Below are positions 1-5,842 of a stretch of 6,226 bases of DNA, piece by piece. The notes beneath the pieces are model-generated. The model was not told the DNA's origin. It was given only the letters and a program-made list of their open reading frames with translations, and did no database searches. Made by a program: the position numbers and the translations under genes. Positions within the stretch are counted from its first letter, which is position 1. The number at the start of each line of letters is the position of its first letter. Origin of the DNA: an uncultured Lachnospiraceae bacterium (GTDB lineage: Bacteria > Bacillota > Clostridia > Lachnospirales > Lachnospiraceae); assembly GCA_905236365.1 (NCBI GenBank), contig CAJOPP010000157.1, forward strand, positions 1-6,226, in the 5' to 3' direction.

Positions 1-47
1 ATATAAGGTTTATAATAATTTGCCAGTTTCTTTAGATTTTCTTTCAC
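1..47 (-). CDS. N-terminal fragment of a probable ABC exporter (cut by the left edge)
   Basis: Only 15 codons are visible, starting at GTG (45-47) and reading MKENLKKLANYYKPY before the window ends. The start is chosen because a strong GGAGG lies at 55-59 with a 7-nt spacer. An amphipathic, lysine-rich start followed by an LxxYYKPY-like segment is typical of the elbow helix that precedes the first membrane span in type I ABC exporters with fused membrane and ATPase domains. That assignment rests on a very short stretch and is inference. The gene follows the terminator at 91-120, so it is either expressed by readthrough or has a promoter I could not identify. If it is an exporter, the 36-aa peptide gene just upstream is a possible partner. 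The existence of a gene start here is much surer than its family. Confidence 0.5.
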   Translation of the reverse strand, partial: MKENLKKLANYYKPY

Positions 48-54
48 TTTGACA

Positions 55-59
55 CCTCC
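55..59 (-). promoter_or_regulatory. Ribosome binding site of the left-edge gene
   Basis: GGAGG on the minus strand lies 7 nt before the GTG at 45-47. It is the main evidence that a gene starts here, because only 15 codons are in the window. A 10-bp perfect palindrome, CTAATATTAG, lies just upstream at 69-78. It could be an operator or chance in AT-rich DNA. Confidence 0.7.
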
Positions 60-90
60 ACATTTCCTCTAATATTAGTAAACCAAAAGA

Positions 91-120
91 AAACCACCTA
101 TCCCGAAAGATAAGTGGTTT
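91..120 (-). terminator. Rho-independent terminator, minus strand
   Basis: A 12-bp stem (91-102 with 109-120) closes a 6-nt loop. Read as minus-strand RNA, all twelve positions pair, one of them as a U-G wobble. Read as plus-strand RNA that position is a C-A mismatch, so the hairpin is better formed on the minus strand. It is followed by a U-rich tail (UCUUUUGGUUU), while the other side is A-rich without a clear plus-strand tail. It lies 30 nt after the stop of the 36-aa gene. It probably also ends any readthrough from the large operon, since I see no good terminator between 342 and 402. Confidence 0.8.
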
Positions 121-149
121 GAATATAAAAATATGATATAAGCAGAAAC

Positions 150-260
150 CTATAACTTATCATTGCCGGAATATGAAACTGCAAAAACATAACCACACTC
201 GATGTGTTTACATGTCGTTTTATAAGATGTTTTTTTAATTCCGGCCATACAGTATAACAT
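150..260 (-). CDS. 36-aa cysteine-containing peptide of unknown function
   Basis: This small gene has every signal of a real transcription unit. The ATG at 258-260 is preceded by AAAGGAG (268-274) with a 7-nt spacer, a near-consensus sigma-A promoter lies at 292-320, and a terminator follows at 91-120. The product is 36 residues and basic (five Lys against one Glu and one Asp). It has three cysteines at positions 4, 17 and 22 and a CKHIECGY segment (17-24) followed by a short hydrophobic run and a polar tail. There is no signal peptide or membrane helix. The frame continues upstream to a GTG at 332, but that start overlaps the promoter and has no ribosome binding site, so the short form is preferred. 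I do not recognise the family. Possibilities are a small metal-binding (C17, H19, C22) regulatory protein, a precursor peptide for the transporter gene beginning at 47, or a coding small RNA. Confidence 0.7.
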   Translation of the reverse strand: MLYCMAGIKKTSYKTTCKHIECGYVFAVSYSGNDKL

Positions 261-267
261 TTTGCTT

Positions 268-274
268 CTCCTTT
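268..274 (-). promoter_or_regulatory. Strong ribosome binding site deciding the 36-aa start
   Basis: AAAGGAG, 7 nt before the ATG at 258-260. It rejects the upstream GTG at 330-332, which has no Shine-Dalgarno match and lies upstream of the -35 box. Confidence 0.8.
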
Positions 275-291
275 GTATTTTATAAATGGAA

Positions 292-320
292 AGTATAAAG
301 GCTGATTCAAAGTCTGTCAA
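292..320 (-). promoter_or_regulatory. Near-consensus sigma-A promoter for the 36-aa gene
   Basis: On the minus strand TTGACA (315-320) is a perfect -35 box and TATACT (292-297) is one base from the TATAAT consensus. The spacer is exactly 17 bp (298-314). Transcription would start at about 283-287, giving a leader of about 25 nt that holds the ribosome binding site. The transcript to the terminator would be about 190-200 nt. The quality of this promoter suggests strong, possibly constitutive expression separate from the large operon. Two copies of CGGCATAAT (369-377 and 394-402, plus-strand reading) lie 50-80 bp upstream and may be chance. Confidence 0.8.
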
Positions 321-402
321 GCATCTTTTCACTTTATCCGCTTAACAGGGTATGTTTTGTAAACATTCCGGCATAATCCTTTCCTCTCAAAATCGGCATA
401 AT

Positions 403-2622
403 TTACTCATTCATATATGTTGATACTCTGTTTTGTATGATTTTCGCCACCTCATCGGTCTCTTTTTCCCCATTCATGTAAGCTTTGCTCTCATCAAGAA
501 TAATATCCTGTATTGTGGCATCCAATCCCTGTTTCGTATTTGCATTTGTAAGCAATTTCCTCAGTAATTCCTCCTGACCTTTTTCAAATGCTCCTACCTC
601 GATACCATAGTCATCCCAACCAATTGCTAAGTCACCGGGTTTTATACAGGAAATCCATTCTCCGTCCTTCTCATAGTCCTCTGTTGCCGAGAATCTATAA
701 ATCAGATTGTCTACACAGTCTTTTCGAACCGGAAATCCTGTATCTCCAGAGGTAAGATATTTACTGTCATCCGAAATGTCCTGATATTCTTTTGTAAAAA
801 ATCTCCTTACAAACTGCCATGCCCCCTCCTGCCTGGAACTCTTTGCAATCATTCCTATTTGCGGCATAGTGGAATACAGATTCACACCCTCCTGTTCCGA
901 AAAAGGAGAAGCAACCACGGTAAAATCCTCCCCCAATGCATCCCAGTACATATACATCTCTGTTACAGAAATCGGTGTCTCTGCAAACAACAATTGGTTA
1001 TCCACCAATGCCGGGATCCGGTCTTCCATAACAATTTTCTCACTGTCTGCTCCAAACTGTTTTGCAAATTTCAGCATATCCTCAAAGATCCCTGTTTCAA
1101 AATGACAGGTTTTCTGCTCCCAGTCTAACAATTCATCCGAAGAAACCAATGTCATCTGTTTTAAGATTTCTTCACCGGTCGTATCCGTAAATATATGAAC
1201 TCCCGGATTCTCCGCAACATAATTTTGAAAAGCTTCAAAATTCCATTCCCCCACATCCGTTACATGTGATTTCTTTGTCACCCACCCATACAAATGAACA
1301 AAGGAAACCGATTGATATAATTTTCCATCATATTCAAATGCTTTCAGCAGATTGTCATAAAAATCTTCTCTCTTCAAAGTTGGATCTGCGTCGATAAACG
1401 GATACAAATCTGCAAAAATCTCTTTTGCCATTATTTTATCTGTATACTCCGGCACAACTTCTACCAGATCAAACTCTTTGCCGGATGCGAGATCAATCAA
1501 AAAACTGTTTACCGGATCTTCCTGCTCCCCATAGTTTTTCACTTCAATGCGAAAATCCTTGTTTTTTTTGTTAAAGTCAGCTACCTCTTTCTCTATTTCA
1601 CTTTCGTCGCTTAGTGATGCCAGATATAAGATCTCTTTTTCTTCTTCGCCCTTTTTCAGGCCCTTTTCAATATAAATCATATCTATATTTTCTGATTCTT
1701 TAATTGCAAACAGTTTCTCCTCGGACACAGAACACAGATGGCTTACTTCCGACGATAAAATATCCGCATCCTGCAAACGAATCACAGGTGTCAGATCGGC
1801 TTTCGACTTACTTCCCCCTAATATTTCCTTTTCCGCATTGATATAAAAATCGTATATCCCATTTCCGCTAAAAATCAGATTCGTACCGTACTGTCCTTCC
1901 GGAAGTTGCAATATTTCTTTTATTGTTCCTGAATTTTTATCAACTTCCCATATAGCCATTTTTTCCTGATTGCCCTTGTATTCGGCAAAGGCAAACACGA
2001 TACTTCCATCCCGTAACCTTGCTGCATCTATGAAATAGTCTCCCTCACGTTCTTTTATCTCCCTGAGCTGTTTGAACTCTTCCGAAAGAATCACGATCTT
2101 CCCGGAATCAAAAAAAAGATATATATCTCCCTCCCCATCAATCCTCATGGATTGGATAGCATCCTTCTCTTCTACATATTGATCAAGAGAAACTTCCTGT
2201 ATCTCATCTGAACCTTGTGTCATGCACTTAATTTGTGTGTGCACTTCCTCTTTCTTTTGCATTTCCTCCAGGATATAAAAGTTACCGTTTGCACCGATAT
2301 CCATTGTCTTTGTAACAGTTTCCTCTGAAATATCTGCACTCCAGACAGGAGCTACTTCCCCATCCTTCACCTGATAAATACGCTGTCCCTGCGAATCCCC
2401 CCCCCATGTTTCCAACAAAACAAAAGCAGTAGCTTCCTTCTGGGCAACTGCTTTCACTTCAAAGGATTCCATTCCATTTTCCTGTGATAATTCATCCAGA
2501 TTTGCAATCACTTCCTCGTGTACCGGTTCTGTCTCCACTTCTTTGTCAGCTCCGCATCCTTCTAACAGGATACCGGCAAAGACAAAAAGAACGAATAATA
2601 CTTTATGCATTTTTGAATTCAT
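403..2622 (-). CDS. Lipoprotein: propeller-like N-terminal half fused to a family-1 solute-binding domain
   Basis: The 739-aa product starts at ATG 2620-2622, 9 nt after GGGGGA and overlapping the ATPase gene by 20 nt, which suggests translational coupling. The frame is open upstream to 2703, but that part lies inside the ATPase gene. A second ATG at 2608-2610 is possible. Residues 1-22 form a lipoprotein signal (hydrophobic VLFVLFVFAGILL) ending LEG-C23. The Glu at -2 is unusual for a lipobox. Residues about 45-320 are repeated beta-type segments with GxGxxYxxxxx-like turns (GANGNFYIL, GEGDIYLFF, GNGIYDFYI), as in propellers. From about 330 to the end it resembles family-1 extracellular solute-binding proteins: ILYLASLSDESEIEKEVADF, ASGKEFDLVEV, DGKLY (432-436) and a late GFPVRKD (629-635). 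No MalF/MalG-type sugar permease is nearby, so it more likely serves the FtsX-type transporter as a sensor or capture subunit. A G9 run lies at codons 73-76. Confidence 0.88.
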   Translation of the reverse strand: MNSKMHKVLFVLFVFAGILLEGCGADKEVETEPVHEEVIANLDELSQENGMESFEVKAVAQKEATAFVLLETWGGDSQGQRIYQVKDGEVAPVWSADISEETVTKTMDIGANGNFYILEEMQKKEEVHTQIKCMTQGSDEIQEVSLDQYVEEKDAIQSMRIDGEGDIYLFFDSGKIVILSEEFKQLREIKEREGDYFIDAARLRDGSIVFAFAEYKGNQEKMAIWEVDKNSGTIKEILQLPEGQYGTNLIFSGNGIYDFYINAEKEILGGSKSKADLTPVIRLQDADILSSEVSHLCSVSEEKLFAIKESENIDMIYIEKGLKKGEEEKEILYLASLSDESEIEKEVADFNKKNKDFRIEVKNYGEQEDPVNSFLIDLASGKEFDLVEVVPEYTDKIMAKEIFADLYPFIDADPTLKREDFYDNLLKAFEYDGKLYQSVSFVHLYGWVTKKSHVTDVGEWNFEAFQNYVAENPGVHIFTDTTGEEILKQMTLVSSDELLDWEQKTCHFETGIFEDMLKFAKQFGADSEKIVMEDRIPALVDNQLLFAETPISVTEMYMYWDALGEDFTVVASPFSEQEGVNLYSTMPQIGMIAKSSRQEGAWQFVRRFFTKEYQDISDDSKYLTSGDTGFPVRKDCVDNLIYRFSATEDYEKDGEWISCIKPGDLAIGWDDYGIEVGAFEKGQEELLRKLLTNANTKQGLDATIQDIILDESKAYMNGEKETDEVAKIIQNRVSTYMNE
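2397..2405 (-). repeat. Homopolymeric G9 tract inside the lipoprotein gene
   Basis: Nine C in a row on the plus strand, read as nine G on the coding strand, spanning Trp73-Gly74-Gly75-Asp76 of the lipoprotein. The gene is intact with nine. By hand translation, eight G gives a TGA about ten codons after the tract, and ten G gives a TAA roughly forty codons on. Either change leaves only a short N-terminal piece. Homopolymeric G tracts of this length in a moderately AT-rich genome are classic slipped-strand sites. It could also be a place for sequencing error, though the intact frame argues that nine is correct here. Confidence 0.9.
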
Positions 2623-3304
2623 CTGTATTTTCCCCCAATCTGCCATCCTCCATATAAAGAATACGTCCTGCACGTGCGGCAATCTTCGGGTCATGTGTAA
2701 CAATCACAATTGTTTTTCCCTGTCTGTTTAACTCTTCCAAAATATCCATTATCTCATTTCCGGTGTTCACATCCAAAGCCCCCGTTGGCTCATCTGCTAA
2801 AATCAACTCGTTGCCGGACGCCAGCGCTCTGGCAATTGCACATCTCTGCTGTTGCCCACCGGAAATCTTTGTCGGCAATTTCTTTGCAAGATCCCTGATT
2901 CCCATCTGCGTTAATGCCGCATACACCCTTTCCTTACGTTCTTTTTTCGGAACATTTTGTATAGAAAGTGGGAGCTCCACATTCTCATAAACCGTATATT
3001 GATTCATCAATGCAAAATTTTGAAACACAAATCCAATATGTTCTTTACGAAAGCGATGCAACGGCTGATTATTCAGTTTGTGAACTGCAATCTCCCGGTA
3101 TAGATACTCCCCGGAGTCAGATTGATCCATACATCCCAGTATGTTAAGCAGTGTGGATTTCCCGGATCCGGATGTTCCCATGATTGCTATCATTTCTCCC
3201 TCTTGAATCTCCAATGAAATATCTTTCAATGCATGGGTTGCATTTTCCCCATGCCCATAGGTTTTATTAATCTTTTTTAACGTGATCAATTTGCTATCCT
3301 CCAT
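2603..3304 (-). CDS. ABC transporter ATP-binding protein, LolD/MacB class
   Basis: A complete 233-aa nucleotide-binding subunit with all motifs: Walker A GTSGSGKST (43-51), Q-loop Gln95 in VFQNF, signature ISGGQQQR (147-154), Walker B LILADEP (167-173, catalytic Glu172), D-loop GALD (175-178) and H-loop His204. The length and the GTSGSGKSTLLNILGCMD and ADEPTGALD blocks are typical of the ATPases that drive FtsX-type permeases. It lies in the cytoplasm and would work as a dimer with the two permeases upstream. Coordinates use the ATG at 3302-3304, but that ATG has only a weak ribosome binding site and overlaps a GGAGG (3298-3302) placed 8 nt before a TTG at 3287-3289. Starting there gives MITLKKINKTYG, the usual beginning of this family, so the true protein may be 228 aa. 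The gene follows the second permease by 31 nt and overlaps the lipoprotein gene. Confidence 0.95.
   Translation of the reverse strand: MEDSKLITLKKINKTYGHGENATHALKDISLEIQEGEMIAIMGTSGSGKSTLLNILGCMDQSDSGEYLYREIAVHKLNNQPLHRFRKEHIGFVFQNFALMNQYTVYENVELPLSIQNVPKKERKERVYAALTQMGIRDLAKKLPTKISGGQQQRCAIARALASGNELILADEPTGALDVNTGNEIMDILEELNRQGKTIVIVTHDPKIAARAGRILYMEDGRLGENTDEFKNA
3298..3302 (-). promoter_or_regulatory. Ribosome binding site pointing to a TTG start for the ATPase
   Basis: GGAGG with an 8-nt spacer to the TTG at 3287-3289. The competing ATG (3302-3304) shares its G with this motif and so cannot use it. Upstream of the ATG there is only AGAGA at a long spacing. Confidence 0.6.
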
Positions 3305-3335
3305 TTATACTTATATCTCTGTAACCATTCAACTG

Positions 3336-4463
3336 CTATTCTCTTGTTCCCTCTGCAGGATTGATTTTCGCTGCAGTATAAAACGGACGTATACAGGTCA
3401 CTAAAACGATAATCACTGCAGAAGCCAGCAGATACAGAAGGTTTTTCACAATATACTCTTCCCTGATCCAGAGTTCACCACTAATCAGACTCTGCAATCC
3501 AATCACCACACTGCTCATCAATAGCGCTGCTCCCATCAATAAACCCAGATCGCGCAGCAGAATCAAAACAATGGAAGACAAATTGCTACCCAACGCTTTT
3601 CGTATCACAATTTCCTTTCTTCTTCGCTTGATCCATATAGTTGATACAATCATACAACCAAGCATGCAAAATACAAACAACCCGTACAATGCAAACTTAA
3701 TGTATTCCCGCAGCAGTTGTGCCATATCTTTCAAACCATCCATCTCTTCCAAACTTTTGTCATCAGATTCTTTGATTAATTTATCCGGTATAGAATGATG
3801 AAGCCATGCCAACAATTGTGCCGTCTCCAGTTCACTTTCTACATTACTGCCATATTTTACAAAATAAGAATAAGAACCATCCAATCCGTTTAACAAAGAT
3901 TCTTCATAGCAATTCTGAAACATCAGCACCCGGTTATCCGTTCCCTCACCGGAAGTATCTTTCAGAATTCCAAGCACATCATAGTTGACACCTTCAACCT
4001 TCAACACTTCACCATTCTGCGTTTCTTCCACCAGTCGATCTAATCCCTCTCCGATCACCACACATTTTCTTCCATGTTTGATCTCATTTTCCGTTGGAAA
4101 ACGCCCTTTCTCTACCTCTTCCACCAGTGGTTCATTCATAACAGCTGCCAAATGAATGGGTGCTATAGAATAGCCATTTCCTACCACTGTATTAAATAAA
4201 AATACCACATTTCCTTTCGTGATTTTCAAGCGCTGAAAATTCAGTTTTTCTACCGGTTCATCCAATTCGTACGAAGCGTCTGAATCATACAAGTACATTT
4301 GTTCCGTTTTATAATGCTCCTTTTCCTGTTGGCGGCTGGCATCCTCCTGCCTGTTCCGGATATGTATCACATTTAATACCACTAGAAACGAAACAAAAAA
4401 CATCCCCATCAACGTAAAGGAAATTGGTTTATCATGAATTCGTATTTTTTCTCTTTGCCTCAT
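3336..4463 (-). CDS. FtsX/MacB-type ABC transporter permease (second permease)
   Basis: The 375-aa protein has the fold plan of this family: one N-terminal membrane span (about 15-33), a large extracytoplasmic domain (about 34-255), then three spans (about 256-277, 296-323 and 340-358). The KRRRKEIVIRKALGSN segment (279-294) is the cytoplasmic loop that meets the ATPase in FtsX-type permeases, and the C-terminal INPAEGTRE is also typical. Within the outer domain, GRFPTENEIKHGRKCVVIGE (120-139) resembles the conserved GR..E motif of the MacB periplasmic domain. The ATG at 4461-4463 has AAGGAG (4469-4474) 5 nt upstream. It follows the first permease by 66 nt with no terminator, so the two are probably co-transcribed and form a heterodimer. 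Members of the family move lipoproteins or peptides, or pass mechanical force to surface partners. The substrate is unknown. Confidence 0.9.
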   Translation of the reverse strand: MRQREKIRIHDKPISFTLMGMFFVSFLVVLNVIHIRNRQEDASRQQEKEHYKTEQMYLYDSDASYELDEPVEKLNFQRLKITKGNVVFLFNTVVGNGYSIAPIHLAAVMNEPLVEEVEKGRFPTENEIKHGRKCVVIGEGLDRLVEETQNGEVLKVEGVNYDVLGILKDTSGEGTDNRVLMFQNCYEESLLNGLDGSYSYFVKYGSNVESELETAQLLAWLHHSIPDKLIKESDDKSLEEMDGLKDMAQLLREYIKFALYGLFVFCMLGCMIVSTIWIKRRRKEIVIRKALGSNLSSIVLILLRDLGLLMGAALLMSSVVIGLQSLISGELWIREEYIVKNLLYLLASAVIIVLVTCIRPFYTAAKINPAEGTRE

Positions 4464-4529
4464 CTTGTCTCCTTATTGAATGCCTGATGAATATCCTGTC
4501 CACATTGCCTTCAAGCGTAAATAGTTGCA

Positions 4530-5768
4530 TCATACCTTATAATCCTTTAATAATTCAACCGGTTTTCTTTTCTTCAACCAGTGAATGGATTTCCTGGTGC
4601 AAAGTACGATGATTCCCGTTCCTATCAACAAAGAAGGCAGTACGGCCTGTCCAAAATACACCGACTTTGCAGTGTTCCATTGATCAATTCCGGGCTGATA
4701 AATTTGCCACTCAGATCGCAGGTAATAGTACCCTATCACAACAGCTAAACCGAACGATACAGCTGTTTTCAACAGATTTTCTCCCAGAAGAATTGCAACC
4801 AGATCACGGGTTGACGCACCGTTCGCATAGAAGATTCCAAAATATTCCGTGTCGTTCACCATTTCGGAATATTGCGTCCGTTCCAACACAATCAAAGCCG
4901 TGACAAGAATCATCACCGTCAACAGGCGAATCACATTGAGAACAATGGAGAACTGATATTCATTTTCATCCAGAACATCTTCCAACCTGGCAAGCTTAAT
5001 GACCGCACCATTTTTTTGGGCCAGTTCCATCAACTTTGTCTCGACATCCTCCATCTGATAACCTTTTTTTACACAATATGTAACACGACTGCATATTGGG
5101 TTGGGATCCAACTCAATCACCATGTTATCAAGACACTCCACATAATGAGAATCTGTCACGTTCTCAAAAATATACACATCATCACAGATCCAATTGGTTC
5201 CCTTTTCCAATACGCCTCCCACCACATAGGTGAATGGCTCGCTTTTTGACTGAATTCTTTCCCCTACAGTGACATTTTCAAAGTTTCCACCGAGATAAAT
5301 TAATACCTCATCCTTTTCTAATTGCCACTCTTCCGGATACTTTCCCTCCTGCAGATTAAAATGGCACACATTGATCCCGGAATCATTCATACATAACAAT
5401 GGTACATACCCGGTATTCTCTACATATTCCGGATCCAATTTGGTTTGCTGTACTCCAAACTTCTCAATGTCATCAACAGTTGCGGAATATACGCCACTTG
5501 ATGTAAAGCCCACTAATTCTTCCATCTGTGATACGTCTGCCCAAAAGTCATTCTCCGTAGATTCAAGCAGAAGCATTCCACATTGCTTGATTCCTCCATC
5601 CAGACACTTATTAAGGGCATACCGTTCATGTCTTACATATCTCCATGCAAACCAGGAAGCCAGCAACAATATAAACATGGCAGTACAAAGAAGAATTGTT
5701 AAACAATAGAGTAAAAAACGATGCATCGTGCGACTGGATGCATAATGATAAATAGTTCTTGCCTTCAT
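4530..5768 (-). CDS. FtsX-type ABC transporter permease (first permease), cysteine-rich outer domain
   Basis: The 412-aa protein has one N-terminal span (about 18-42), a long extracytoplasmic domain to about residue 272, and three C-terminal spans (about 273-296, 322-350 and 372-391). The segment YFGIFYANGASTRDLVAIL (309-327) matches the cytoplasmic coupling loop of FtsX-type permeases, and the end KPVELLKDYKV is also usual. It differs clearly from the second permease, so the pair is probably a heterodimer like LolC/LolE. The start is the ATG at 5766-5768. An ATG two codons earlier (5772-5774) abuts the AGGAG at 5775-5779 with no spacer, while the chosen one is 6 nt away. The outer domain holds eight cysteines (55, 63, 126, 135, 195, 212, 226, 232), which is unusual for a Firmicutes surface domain and may mean disulfides. 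It follows a hairpin and the secreted-protein gene. Confidence 0.88.
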   Translation of the reverse strand: MKARTIYHYASSRTMHRFLLYCLTILLCTAMFILLLASWFAWRYVRHERYALNKCLDGGIKQCGMLLLESTENDFWADVSQMEELVGFTSSGVYSATVDDIEKFGVQQTKLDPEYVENTGYVPLLCMNDSGINVCHFNLQEGKYPEEWQLEKDEVLIYLGGNFENVTVGERIQSKSEPFTYVVGGVLEKGTNWICDDVYIFENVTDSHYVECLDNMVIELDPNPICSRVTYCVKKGYQMEDVETKLMELAQKNGAVIKLARLEDVLDENEYQFSIVLNVIRLLTVMILVTALIVLERTQYSEMVNDTEYFGIFYANGASTRDLVAILLGENLLKTAVSFGLAVVIGYYYLRSEWQIYQPGIDQWNTAKSVYFGQAVLPSLLIGTGIIVLCTRKSIHWLKKRKPVELLKDYKV

Positions 5769-5774
5769 ATTCAT

Positions 5775-5779
5775 CTCCT
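5775..5779 (-). promoter_or_regulatory. Ribosome binding site deciding the first permease start
   Basis: AGGAG directly abuts the ATG at 5772-5774 and stands 6 nt before the ATG at 5766-5768. The spacing favours the second ATG and a protein beginning MKARTIYHY. It lies only 9 nt after the foot of the hairpin at 5789-5817. Confidence 0.7.
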
Positions 5780-5788
5780 ACAATATAA

Positions 5789-5817
5789 CAGGCATGGCTC
5801 ATATTCCGCCATGCCTG
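5789..5817 (-). terminator. Intercistronic hairpin, possible partial terminator
   Basis: A perfect 10-bp stem with seven G-C pairs (5789-5798 with 5808-5817) closes a 9-nt loop. On the minus strand it is followed by UUAUAUUG, a weak U-tract. It starts 25 nt after the stop of the secreted-protein gene and ends just before the permease ribosome binding site. I see no good promoter between it and the permease, so the permease genes are probably reached by readthrough. It could act as a partial terminator or as a 3' stabiliser, giving more of the secreted protein than of the transporter. A plus-strand role is less likely because all genes point the other way. Confidence 0.6.
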
Positions 5818-5842
5818 CGCTCAATTTTCTACAATGATTTTA

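Noticed and set aside
98..310. 70-codon minus-strand frame overlapping the 36-aa gene
   Set aside because: It begins at a TTG without a ribosome binding site, upstream of the likely transcription start, and runs into the terminator stem. The overlapping 36-aa frame has all the signals.
352..366. Small hairpin ATGTTT-TGT-AAACAT after the lipoprotein gene
   Set aside because: The stem has 6 bp, is AT-rich, and has no U-tract after it on the minus strand, so it is not a convincing terminator.
342..374. Ten-codon minus-strand frame (MPECLQNIPC) after a purine-rich AGAGGAAAGG
   Set aside because: The ribosome binding site is fair, but ten codons with no further support are too few to call. It may be chance.
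859..1128. Plus-strand frames of 78-89 codons opposite the lipoprotein gene
   Set aside because: The composition is what reversed coding sequence gives, with no start signals.
1562..1569. T8 and A8 runs in the lipoprotein gene (also near 2110) as slippage sites
   Set aside because: Such runs are expected in AT-rich coding DNA with Lys and Phe codons. Only the G9 run stands out.
4872..5249. 125-codon plus-strand frame
   Set aside because: It is antisense to the well-supported first permease, has no ribosome binding site that I can see and no recognisable domain.
5371..5709. 112-codon plus-strand frame
   Set aside because: It is antisense to the outer domain and first span of the first permease, with an unstructured-looking product. 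It is a shadow.
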